64,000 nt of DNA, from positions 1,860,001-1,924,000 of the forward strand of contig NZ_JAUTAY010000001.1 of NCBI RefSeq assembly GCF_030818795.1, given 5' to 3'. The translations under genes and the position numbers were made by a program. Below, in pieces: positions 56,533 to 64,000 of this stretch; position 1 is the stretch's first letter, and each line of letters starts with the position of its first letter. The notes under the pieces are model-generated. The model ran no database searches. It was not told the DNA's origin and saw nothing but the letters and a program-made list of their open reading frames with translations. The stretch comes from Microbacterium sp. SORGH_AS_0862. GTDB taxonomy: Bacteria > Actinomycetota > Actinomycetes > Actinomycetales > Microbacteriaceae.

Positions 56533-57447
56533 TCAGGACAGACGGAGGTGGGACAGCTGGCGGCGCAGCTGGGCACGGGAGGTGAGAACGAGCACGACGA
56601 GGGTCACAAGGTACGGCAGCGCCGTGTAGAGCTCGCTGGGAAGCTGGATGCTGGTCGACTGCGAGAGCAACGAGAAGCTCTGGAGGAAGCCGAACAGCAG
56701 GGCGCCCAGCGCGATGCCGATCGGGTTCATCCGGCCCATGATCACGATCGCGAGCACGATGTAGCCGCGGCCCGCCGTCATGTTGGGTGTGAACGAGCCG
56801 ATCGCCCCGACGGCGATCACGGCGCCGGCGAGGCCGGCCGTCGCGCCGCCGATGAGCAGCGCCCGCGCCCCGACGCTGCGCGGGCGCACGCCGCGCAGGG
56901 CCGCGGATGCGGGATCCGAGCCTGTGGCGCGCACCTGCAGGCCGAAGCGGGTGAAGCGCATGACCAGCCAGGCGGCGGCCAGCAGCACGAGCGTCGCGTA
57001 CACGAGCGGGCTCTGTCCGAACAGGGCAGGTCCGATGAGCGGGATGTCGGTGAGCAGGCCGAGATCGATCGGGGCGATCGTCGGAACGCTCACGTTCGTC
57101 CGGCCGGCGGGGATCCAGAGCTGGAACAGGTAGGTCGACAGTCCGAGGCCCAGCATGGTGATCGCGAGACCGACCACGATCTCGTTCGCCTTGAGCGTGT
57201 ATACCAGCACATTCATGAGAAGCGCCAGCGCGATGCCGACGACGGCGCCGGCGACGAGACCGAGCCAAGGGCCGAACGAGCTGCCGACATAGATGGCCGT
57301 GAAGGCGCCGAGGATCATCATGCCCTCGATGCCGAGGTTGAGTCGTCCCGCGCGTTCGACGAAGCCCTCGCCGATCCCCGCGATCACGAGGGGGGCGGCC
57401 AGCGCGATGGCACCGGCCAGGATCGACGCCCAGAGTGCGATGGTCAT
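56533..57447 (-). CDS. ABC transporter permease (nucleoside/BMP-type, second subunit)
   Basis: Membrane protein of 304 residues with about eight to nine helices. RAGRLNLGIEGMMILGAF (about 33-50) is the signature near the N-terminus of branched-chain-amino-acid-like permeases of the nucleoside importers (PnrD/NupC type). It overlaps the other permease by four bases (ATGA). Works with the ATPase at 60418 and the binding lipoprotein at 61947 to import nucleosides or bases. Confidence 0.92.
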   Translation of the reverse strand: MTIALWASILAGAIALAAPLVIAGIGEGFVERAGRLNLGIEGMMILGAFTAIYVGSSFGPWLGLVAGAVVGIALALLMNVLVYTLKANEIVVGLAITMLGLGLSTYLFQLWIPAGRTNVSVPTIAPIDLGLLTDIPLIGPALFGQSPLVYATLVLLAAAWLVMRFTRFGLQVRATGSDPASAALRGVRPRSVGARALLIGGATAGLAGAVIAVGAIGSFTPNMTAGRGYIVLAIVIMGRMNPIGIALGALLFGFLQSFSLLSQSTSIQLPSELYTALPYLVTLVVLVLTSRAQLRRQLSHLRLS

Positions 57448-58616
57448 CGGGTGCCCTCCTCGGCGGCGATCTCGGCCTCGACGACCGGTTCGCCGGATGC
57501 GGCCGCCGCATCCGTGATCTCCTCGGCGGAGAACGCGCCGTCATCCGGCGCCGGAGCCAGCCCCGGATGCGCGGGGGCGACGAGCCCCGGCCGTGACGCG
57601 GCGATCACCGCGACGCCCAGCAGCAGCACGCCCTTGATGACCTCCGCGATGGACGACGGGATGGTTCCGGTCGCCGACTGCATCCCGACCGCGCCGACGG
57701 TGAGGGCGGAGAAGAAGACGGCCGCGACGGCGATACCCGCGGGAAGCAGGCCGCCGAGCAGGGCTACGGCGAGACCCGAGAAGCCGACGCCGCCCGAGAC
57801 CGAGCCCAGCAGACGCTCGTTGACGCCCGCGATCTGCAGCCATCCGACGACGCCGGCGCCGGCGCCGGAGACGAGCATGGTGCCGTAGAGTGTCCGCTGC
57901 CGCGTCGCGCCCAGGCGCAGTGCGAGCGCGGGGCGCTCGGCGAAGACGGCGACGCGGGTCGCCTGCCGCGAGCGGCGCCACAGCTCGAACAGCACCACGG
58001 CCACCACGACGAGCAGGATGCCGACGTGCGCGCGGGTGCCAGGGATGAGAGCGGGAAGGGCCGCCGCGTCGGGCAGGCGCTCGCTCTGCGGTGTCGCCGT
58101 CGCCTCGCCGCTGGCGAGCCACGTGCGCAGCGTCCAGCCGAGGAAGCCGGTGGCGACGTAGTTCAGGAGGAGGGTCGAGAGGATGACGTTGACCCGCCAG
58201 CGAACGGCGAGCCAGGCCGGCACCAGCGCGAAGGCGGCTCCGCCGACGGCACCGGCGAGGAATCCGACCAGCGCGTAGACGGCGGCGGGCGCCGCATCCG
58301 ACGTCACGTCACGTACCCAGAGGATGGCGGCGGTCGCGAAGATCGCGCCCATCGTGACCTGGCCTTCGGCGCCGACCGAGAACACGCCCGCCCGGAGCGC
58401 GGGGATCAGCGTCAGCGCGACGATCGCCACGGGAGCCGCGCCCACGAGCAGCTCGCCCACGCGGTACGGCGAGCTGGAGACCCCCTCCACCAGCCCGCGC
58501 AGACCCGTGAGCGGGTCGGCGCCGGCGAAGAGGATGAGTGCGACCGCCACCAGCACGACCGCGGCGACCACGCCCCCGGTCAGGGCGACGGACCGCATCC
58601 GGGAGGAACGGATCAC
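57444..58616 (-). CDS. ABC transporter permease (nucleoside/BMP-type, first subunit)
   Basis: Membrane protein of 390 residues with about ten helices. TLIPALRAGVFSVGAEGQVTMGAIFATAA (about 68-96) is the conserved EAA-like region of nucleoside permease PnrC/NupB proteins; NVILSTLLLNYVATGFL and GFSGLAVALLGGLLPAGI follow. An acidic/Ala-rich C-terminal tail of about 35 residues is unusual. It overlaps both neighbours by four bases. Confidence 0.92.
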   Translation of the reverse strand: MIRSSRMRSVALTGGVVAAVVLVAVALILFAGADPLTGLRGLVEGVSSSPYRVGELLVGAAPVAIVALTLIPALRAGVFSVGAEGQVTMGAIFATAAILWVRDVTSDAAPAAVYALVGFLAGAVGGAAFALVPAWLAVRWRVNVILSTLLLNYVATGFLGWTLRTWLASGEATATPQSERLPDAAALPALIPGTRAHVGILLVVVAVVLFELWRRSRQATRVAVFAERPALALRLGATRQRTLYGTMLVSGAGAGVVGWLQIAGVNERLLGSVSGGVGFSGLAVALLGGLLPAGIAVAAVFFSALTVGAVGMQSATGTIPSSIAEVIKGVLLLGVAVIAASRPGLVAPAHPGLAPAPDDGAFSAEEITDAAAASGEPVVEAEIAAEEGTR

Positions 58617-60421
58617 GCGTGCTCCTCGGGGTCGTGTCCGCAGGCGTCGACGGGGCCCGGCACGAGCACGTCGACGAACTGCTGCGTCGCCGCGTCGATC
58701 AGGCCGAGTTCGGTCAGGCCGAGGTCGGGCACCACGTAGAGCCCCACGAACGACAGGATGATGTACGGCGAGGCGATCGTGCAGCCCAGCTCGTGGGTCG
58801 CCGCGTGCCCGGCCGCGAGGGCCGCGGCGGTCTCCTCGAACGGGGCGTCGCTCATCATCCCGCCCACCGGCAGTGCGACGCGGGCGAGGACCTCGCCGTC
58901 GGCGACCGTCACGAAACCGCCGCCCATGCGGCCGAGTTCCTCGACCGCGAGACGCATGTCGTCGTCGTCCGCGCCGAGCACCGCGATGTTCATGTTCGGG
59001 CAGTTCATCGTGATCGCGATCGCGCCGCGGCCGAGGCCGAAGCCCTTCACGAAGCCGTGCCCCGCGAGCGCCTCGCCGTGGTGGCGGTCGACGACCGCGA
59101 TCTTGAGCACGTCCTGCGAGGGGTCGGACATGACCTGGCCGTCCACGACCGGCAGGGATGCGGTGAACTCCCGCTTGAAGTAGCCGTTGTACATCTCCAT
59201 CGCGCGCACCCGCACACGCGTGGTGCCCTCGGGCGCGGCGACGAGCAGCAGGTCGGCCGGCAGATCCTCCGGCAGGTGCACGGTGTCGCGCGCCCAGTCG
59301 GGCAGCACGTCGGTGTTCTCGAAGAGGGCCACGCCGTCTCGGGCGACGAGGCGCCCTGCGACGACCACGGCCTCCGGCCGCACCTCGGCGAGGTCGCGGA
59401 CGACCTGGAGGTCCGCGAGGCGGGAGGGGGCGAGCAGGCCCAGCACCTGGTCGAGCCGGTAGTAGTGGGCGGGCTGGGTGGTGGCCATGCGGTACGCGAG
59501 CTGCGGGTCGACACCGAAACGGATCGCCTGGCGCACGTGGTGGTCGATGTGGCCCTGGGTGTGCAGGTCGAGAGCGTGCTTGTCGTCGGCGCAGAAGCTC
59601 AGGTGGCGAAGCGCCGGCTCGATCGCCTCGAGATCGGCGAACAGGGGGACCGTGTTGTCGGCCAGCGACGATCCCATGACGGTGATCATCGCGCCGAGGC
59701 GCGTGCGCTCCAGCACCTCGTCGACGGTCGAGGCGTTGTGGTCGTCGCTGATGCCCGCCGCCAGGTAGCCCCAGAGCGATTCGTGCGTCTGCGCCGCCGT
59801 GTGGCCGGTGAGACGGCGACCCGCGACGAGCGCCTCACGGAACCGACCGGTGGAGAGCTCGCCGTAGTCGAACGGGTTGGACTCCCCGAGGGTCGCGGTG
59901 TTGTCGTCGTGCAGGCGTGCGCGCACGACCTCCTCCTCGATGACCGCACCGCCGCGCTCCAGCGCGAAAGAGGTGGGGGTGGTCGGCGAGACCTGCTGGA
60001 ACACGTGCAGCGGCGTCGTCGTGGACAACGCCAGGTCCATCCCCCGCGCACCCCAGACGTTCGCCGCGCCGTTCGGGTCGGTGAGCACGGTCGTCGTGCC
60101 GCGGGCGACCGAGAGGCGGGCGAGTTCGCCCGGCGTGAGGTTCGTGTACTCCACGTGCAGGTGGGTGTCGATGAAGCCCGGCACGACGTGGCATCCGCGC
60201 GCGTCGATCTCGGTGCCCGCGGTCGGCACGTGGTCCCACGGCGTCAGCGTCGCGATGTGCCGCCCCGCGATGAGGACGTCGCGCTCAAGCCACTCCTCGG
60301 TGCCGGGCGACTGCACGAGCCCGCCGCGCACGATCAGGTCGGGGACCGTGTGCCCCGCCGCGACGGCGCGCAGGTGCACGAGCTCCTCGGTCGTCGGCAG
60401 CAGGTCGGTGAAATCGGTCAT
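58613..60421 (-). CDS. Adenine deaminase-like amidohydrolase (divergent)
   Basis: Binuclear metal amidohydrolase of 602 residues, expected to convert adenine to hypoxanthine. VVPGFIDTHLHVEYTNLTP (metal His-x-His), LGESNPFDYG (bridging Glu), GHTAAQ (His), AGISDDHNAST (His) and CADDKH (Asp) keep the metal set, and the C-terminal domain ends with GGGFVTVADGEVLARVALPVGGMMS like adenine deaminase. However, the usual DPHEIANV is DPNGAANV and DSHN is replaced by CPNMN, so the substrate may differ. Encoded inside the nucleoside transporter operon, with four-base overlaps on both sides. Confidence 0.85.
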   Translation of the reverse strand: MTDFTDLLPTTEELVHLRAVAAGHTVPDLIVRGGLVQSPGTEEWLERDVLIAGRHIATLTPWDHVPTAGTEIDARGCHVVPGFIDTHLHVEYTNLTPGELARLSVARGTTTVLTDPNGAANVWGARGMDLALSTTTPLHVFQQVSPTTPTSFALERGGAVIEEEVVRARLHDDNTATLGESNPFDYGELSTGRFREALVAGRRLTGHTAAQTHESLWGYLAAGISDDHNASTVDEVLERTRLGAMITVMGSSLADNTVPLFADLEAIEPALRHLSFCADDKHALDLHTQGHIDHHVRQAIRFGVDPQLAYRMATTQPAHYYRLDQVLGLLAPSRLADLQVVRDLAEVRPEAVVVAGRLVARDGVALFENTDVLPDWARDTVHLPEDLPADLLLVAAPEGTTRVRVRAMEMYNGYFKREFTASLPVVDGQVMSDPSQDVLKIAVVDRHHGEALAGHGFVKGFGLGRGAIAITMNCPNMNIAVLGADDDDMRLAVEELGRMGGGFVTVADGEVLARVALPVGGMMSDAPFEETAAALAAGHAATHELGCTIASPYIILSFVGLYVVPDLGLTELGLIDAATQQFVDVLVPGPVDACGHDPEEHA

Positions 60422-61947
60422 GAGGTCTCCTCTGCGGGGTCGAGCCCTGCCATCGCGGCGCCGATACGGGCGGTGGTCGCCGTCGCCGCGGGCAGGTCGG
60501 CGACGATACGTCCATCGAAGACGACGACGATGCGGTCGGCGAGACCGCGGATCTCGTCGAGGTCGTGCGAGGCGACGGCGACGGCCGCCCCCGCCTCCGC
60601 CGCCTGAACGAGGCGGTCGCGGATGGCCTGGGCCGCCCGAAGATCCAGCCCCTGGGTCGGCCCGTACGCGAGCACGACGCGCGGTGCGCCCCCGGGCCAG
60701 CTGTGACCGAGCTCGCGGGCGGCCAGCAGCTTCTGCTGGTTGCCGCCGGACAGACCGCCCGCGGCGAGGGTTGCGACGGCGGGTCTCACATCGAAGGCGG
60801 TGAGGCGCTCGCCGGCCGAGGCGCGCGCCTCACCGCGGGTGCGGCGGTCGGTGCGCACGCCGCTGGCCGCCTCGTAGAGCGCCAGCGTGTCACCGAGCGA
60901 GAGGGCGGGAACGAGCGCGTCGCTGCGCTCCTCGGGGATCCACGCCACGCCCCCGCGGAGCAGCTCGACGGCAGAGGGCGCTGTGCGTCCCTCGAAGACG
61001 AGGGATCCGGATGCGGGTGCCCGCAGCCCCGCCAGCACGTCGATGAGCGTGTTCTGGCCGCTGCCGGCGACGCCCGCGATGCCGACGATCTCGCCGGCGC
61101 GGAGATCGAGCGACACATCCGTCAGCGCCGCATCCGTGTCCGACGAGGCGTGGACGCCCTGCACGGCGAGCACCGTCTCGCCCGGGATGCGGGGCGCGCG
61201 CACGGCGGGCTCTTCGAGGTCGCCGACCATGAGCCGCGCGACCTCGGCGGCGGAGAGCCCGCGCGCCGGGCCGTGGTGCACGCGGCGTCCGTGCGACAGG
61301 ACGGTCACCTCGTCGGCGACCGCACGCACCTCCTCGAGGCGGTGCGTGATGAGCACGATCGCCGTGCCCAGGGCGCAGAGTGTGCGCAGATGGTCGAACA
61401 GGCCCCCTACTTCGCGGGGACCGAGGCTGGCGGTGGGCTCGTCCAGGATGAGGGTCGTCGCGCCCTCGGCGAGGGCGACGACGATCTCGCCGAGCTGGCG
61501 ATGGGCCTGGCTCAGTCGTGCGGTGGGAATGTCGAGGTCGACGTTCACTCCGGCGCGTTCGAGGGTGTCCGCCAGGGCCGCGCGTGCGGCGCCGCGACGG
61601 GCGATGCGCGTCGAACCGACGAGCAGCAGGTTCTCCACGAGGCTCAACTCGCCCACCAGGCTCAGCTGCTGCGGAACCATGTTCACGCCGCGCCCCTTGC
61701 CGGCTGCGCGGTCGCGGGGCGCATAGGAGGTTCCGTCGAGCGTCATCGTGCCCGCATCCGCCGACTCGATGCCGGCGAGGATCTTGGCCAGCGTCGACTT
61801 GCCCGCGCCGTTCTCTCCGACGAGGGCGTGCACGGTGCCGGCGCGCACGGCGAAATCGACGGCGTCCAGGGCGCGGACGGCGCCGAAGCTCTTGGAGACC
61901 GACCGGGCGACGAGCGCCCGGTCGGTCTCAGGGGTGGGGGTGGTCAT
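60418..61947 (-). CDS. ABC transporter ATP-binding protein (nucleoside/sugar type, two domains)
   Basis: Duplicated ATPase of 509 residues. First domain: Walker A GENGAGKST (about 43-51), LSQAHRQLGEIVVAL in place of the classic LSGGQ, Walker B LILDEPTASLG. Second domain: GVAGSGQNTL (degenerate Walker A, Asn instead of Lys), LSGGNQQKLLAARELG, VVLAYGPTQGLD. The one-sided degeneration is typical of BMP/PnrB-type and ribose-type importers. TGATG overlap with the binding-protein gene; ATGA overlap with the deaminase gene. Confidence 0.92.
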   Translation of the reverse strand: MTTPTPETDRALVARSVSKSFGAVRALDAVDFAVRAGTVHALVGENGAGKSTLAKILAGIESADAGTMTLDGTSYAPRDRAAGKGRGVNMVPQQLSLVGELSLVENLLLVGSTRIARRGAARAALADTLERAGVNVDLDIPTARLSQAHRQLGEIVVALAEGATTLILDEPTASLGPREVGGLFDHLRTLCALGTAIVLITHRLEEVRAVADEVTVLSHGRRVHHGPARGLSAAEVARLMVGDLEEPAVRAPRIPGETVLAVQGVHASSDTDAALTDVSLDLRAGEIVGIAGVAGSGQNTLIDVLAGLRAPASGSLVFEGRTAPSAVELLRGGVAWIPEERSDALVPALSLGDTLALYEAASGVRTDRRTRGEARASAGERLTAFDVRPAVATLAAGGLSGGNQQKLLAARELGHSWPGGAPRVVLAYGPTQGLDLRAAQAIRDRLVQAAEAGAAVAVASHDLDEIRGLADRIVVVFDGRIVADLPAATATTARIGAAMAGLDPAEETS

Positions 61948-62957
61948 CAGGAGATGGTGACACTTCCGTCTTTGAGGCCCGCGATGAGCTCGTCGACCTT
62001 CGAGGCGACGTCGGACGGCACGGCACCGTCGACGCTGTTGATGTCCTGGTAGACCAGGCCGCCGTTCTCGAGGGTCGAGGTGACACCCTTGCCCCCGAAC
62101 TTCTTGTCGGCGACCTCTTCGACCCACGCCTTGACGATCGGGTACATGTCGAGATCGACCGTGGACACATTTGTCTTGAGCGCCTCGGCACCGGCGGCGG
62201 GGGAGACGCCCACGGAGAGGACGCCCGCCTTCGAGGCTGCGGCACCGACACCGGCGGCGATGCCGTCGCCGGTCGTGTAGACGAGCTTCGCGCCCTGGCC
62301 GATGAGGCCCGTGGTCGCGGATGCGGCGGCCTCGGCGTCGTCGAAGCTTCCGGCGTAGACGACGGGAAGCAGCTCGGCCGACGGGTTGGCCGCGAGCGCG
62401 CCCTGCTGGAAGTAGGAGTCCGTCGCCTTCACGAAGTCCAGCTCCAGGCTCTCCACGCGTCCGATCGGCGATGCCTGGGTGAGGCCCGCGATGTAGCCGG
62501 AGAGGTAGCCGACCTCGGGAGTGCTGTAGGTCCAGGTCTCGACGTTGTCGGTGTACTTGTCGAGGATGTCTGCGCCGCCCGAGGCGGTGAAGTGGGTGTC
62601 GGGGAAGTCCTTGGCGACGGAGAAGATCGCGTCGCCGAGCTCGATGCCGTGTCCGATGACCAGGTCGAAGCCCTGGCTGGCGAAGTCGGCGACGACGGGC
62701 TCGCTGGTGGCGGGGTCGGCCATCTGCTCACGCAGCTCGTACGTGATCAGTCCCTCGTCCTGGAGCTTGGCGAGGGCGTCGGCCAGTGCCTGGTTGAAGG
62801 CGCCGTCGTTCGCGTTGCCGGGGGTGAGGGCGCCGACGCGGATCACGTGATCGGATGCGGCGGAGGACGACGTGGCGTCGGCGGTGCCGGAGCAACCGGC
62901 GAGTGCGAGCGCGGCCGTCGCGGCGATGGCCGCGGCGAGGAGGGGGCGAAGACGCAT
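61947..62957 (-). CDS. BMP-family (PnrA-like) nucleoside-binding lipoprotein
   Basis: Extracellular substrate-binding lipoprotein of 336 residues. The signal ends with LALAGC (Cys22). VIRVGALTPGNANDGAFNQALADAL, VADFASQGFDLVIGHGIELGDAIFSVAKDFPD and YLSGYIAGLTQA are hallmarks of the BMP/PnrA family that binds purine nucleosides. It starts the transporter part of the operon; AAAGGA precedes the ATG. Confidence 0.93.
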   Translation of the reverse strand: MRLRPLLAAAIAATAALALAGCSGTADATSSSAASDHVIRVGALTPGNANDGAFNQALADALAKLQDEGLITYELREQMADPATSEPVVADFASQGFDLVIGHGIELGDAIFSVAKDFPDTHFTASGGADILDKYTDNVETWTYSTPEVGYLSGYIAGLTQASPIGRVESLELDFVKATDSYFQQGALAANPSAELLPVVYAGSFDDAEAAASATTGLIGQGAKLVYTTGDGIAAGVGAAASKAGVLSVGVSPAAGAEALKTNVSTVDLDMYPIVKAWVEEVADKKFGGKGVTSTLENGGLVYQDINSVDGAVPSDVASKVDELIAGLKDGSVTIS

Positions 62958-63002
62958 TGCGGTGTCCTTTCGGGTGGGTGTTGCGGGTTCGGGTGGTGCG
63001 GG

Positions 63003-63632
63003 TCAGGAGGTCGAGACGGTGAAGCCGGGGGCGAGGGTGGCCCCCACGAAGGCCGCGCTGTCGGGGGACCAGTGCGCGAGCACGGCTCCGGTGGCGCGGT
63101 CGAAACACGGGTCGAGTCGGACGTCGGCGGCGGCCGCATCCGGGTGCAGCGCGGCATCGGCCACGCAGACCACGGGTGTCCCGTGCAGGGTGCGGGCCGT
63201 CCCGGTGGCCGGCAGTCGCCCCTGGCGATCCAGGGCGATGAGGGCGGCGGTCGCGAGGAAGCCGCGCAGCTGCGTGTCGTCGGCGCAGTCCGCCGCGTCC
63301 TTGGTGCAGCCCTCGGTCCAGGAGATGGTGCCGGCCGCATCCACCGAGACGGCGCTGCGCTGTGTGCCGAGGGCGGTGTCGCCCTGACCGATGACCTCGA
63401 TGCGCGCCTGGAAGGCGTCGCCGTCGCGGCGCACGTCGATGCGCTCGGTGTACAGCGGCTCCGACTTCGTGCCCGTGACCTGCCAGTGCGCATCCCAGCC
63501 GGCGACGAGAGGTGCGAGCTCCACGGTGTCGTCGAAGCGGGCCAGGGCCGCGCCGGTGAGTGCCGTCGCCACGACGACCGCTCCTGCGCCGCAGGCGGCG
63601 GCCAGGAGGGACAGGCGACGGCGACCGCTCAT
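63003..63632 (-). CDS. Exported or membrane-anchored protein of unknown function
   Basis: Protein of 209 residues with an uncleaved or signal-type helix (LSLLAAACGAGAVVVATALTGAAL, about 7-30) and a soluble extracellular domain with cysteine pairs (WTEGCTKDAADCADD, VVCVADA, LDPCFDRA). Not recognised. Its ATG overlaps the adenosine deaminase stop (ATGA), so it is part of the purine operon; a role in periplasmic nucleoside handling is only a guess. Confidence 0.78.
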   Translation of the reverse strand: MSGRRRLSLLAAACGAGAVVVATALTGAALARFDDTVELAPLVAGWDAHWQVTGTKSEPLYTERIDVRRDGDAFQARIEVIGQGDTALGTQRSAVSVDAAGTISWTEGCTKDAADCADDTQLRGFLATAALIALDRQGRLPATGTARTLHGTPVVCVADAALHPDAAAADVRLDPCFDRATGAVLAHWSPDSAAFVGATLAPGFTVSTS

Positions 63633-64000
63633 ACCGGAGCGACCTCGCTCACGGCCGCGAGCTCGGCGTGCAGCCGGCTCTTCGTGTCGACGTCGGCGAA
63701 CGACGCGTCGATGGAGCGTGCGGCGAAGCCGACCAGATCGGCGTAGTCGAAGCCGAACTGCTCGGCCGCCACCGCCCAGTCCGCCTCGAGGGTGGTGCCC
63801 AGCGGCGCCGGGTCGTCCGTGTTCAGCGTGACCGCGACGCCGGCGGCCAGCAGACCCGGGAGGGGATGAGCGTCCCAGTCGGGGTAGATGCCGAGCGTCA
63901 GGTTGGAGCGCGGGCACACGCCGAGACTGATGCCGTCGGCGATGAGCCGGTCGATGAGGGCCGGATCCTCGATCGAGCGCACACCGTGGTCGATACGCTC
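63629..64000 (-). CDS. add: Adenosine deaminase, C-terminal part (cut by window edge)
   Basis: Deaminates adenosine to inosine. The visible 123 residues read RIDHGVRSIEDPALIDRL, ISLGVCPRSNLTLG, HPLPGLLAAGVAVTLNTDDPAPLGTTLEADW, i.e. the C-terminal half of the adenosine deaminase barrel with the metal/proton relay Asp in NTDDP. The N-terminus lies beyond position 64000. First known gene of the purine operon in this window. Confidence 0.93.
   Translation of the reverse strand, partial: ERIDHGVRSIEDPALIDRLIADGISLGVCPRSNLTLGIYPDWDAHPLPGLLAAGVAVTLNTDDPAPLGTTLEADWAVAAEQFGFDYADLVGFAARSIDASFADVDTKSRLHAELAAVSEVAPV

Overview
The window is very GC-rich and densely coding. Gene content (folE-folP-folB-folK followed by DUF3180, bPH2 and DUF2520 genes, a DosR-like two-component pair, DUF4192, RadA, ClpC), frequent GTG starts and many leaderless promoters point to a high-GC actinobacterium of the family Microbacteriaceae, most probably Microbacterium. 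No rRNA, phage, insertion sequence or CRISPR array was seen. Three tRNAs (Phe, Asp, Glu) lie together on the minus strand near 23.5-23.8 kb.

Layout. 0-4.6 kb: a truncated cation/proton antiporter, malate dehydrogenase, prolyl aminopeptidase and an aldehyde dehydrogenase. 4.7-8.1 kb: a GAF histidine kinase and NarL-type regulator resembling DosS/DosR, then a DoxX-like gene with a DosR-box-like palindrome upstream. 8.1-16.1 kb: envelope and surface genes (acyltransferase-3/SGNH protein, GT2-GtrA transferase, InlB-repeat/NodB deacetylase), an acyl-CoA ligase and a PhzF protein. 16.2-23.3 kb: fasciclin lipoprotein with a membrane molybdopterin oxidoreductase, DUF72, a copper-chaperone-like protein, a lipoprotein, a 45-residue zinc ribbon, and a divergent aldo-keto reductase/TetR pair with two operators. 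24-26 kb: M23 peptidase and pyrophosphatase, convergent on a strong hairpin.

26.1-38 kb is a long housekeeping block: tilS, hpt, ftsH, folE, folP, folB, folK, DUF3180, two bPH2 proteins, DUF2520, panC, lysS. Most of its joints are 4-base ATGA/GTGA overlaps. It combines tRNA modification and charging, purine salvage, membrane proteolysis, and folate and pantothenate synthesis. 38-47.3 kb holds DUF4192, cardiolipin synthase, a repeat lipoprotein, a putative endonuclease bracketed by paired palindromes, a DUF2975/XRE pair, clpC and an acetyltransferase. 48-49.8 kb is a low-GC three-gene island of unknown function (TIGR04255-like plus two unassigned genes). It is inserted at the 3' end of a PHB-depolymerase-like esterase gene and flanked by direct repeats of that 3' end. 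50.7-55.2 kb: MerR regulator, acetyltransferases, radA, membrane proteins. 55.4-64 kb: a minus-strand purine operon with adenosine deaminase, exported protein, BMP-type binding lipoprotein, ABC ATPase, divergent adenine deaminase, two permeases and an acyl-CoA dehydrogenase.

The strongest leads are the TIGR04255 island, the palindrome-bracketed nuclease, and a leaderless promoter rule (TANNNT, exactly six bases, start codon) seen at sixteen genes. Four genes (ftsH, panC, cls and the last island gene) are each broken by one extra base in a homopolymer run, which looks more like sequencing error than biology.
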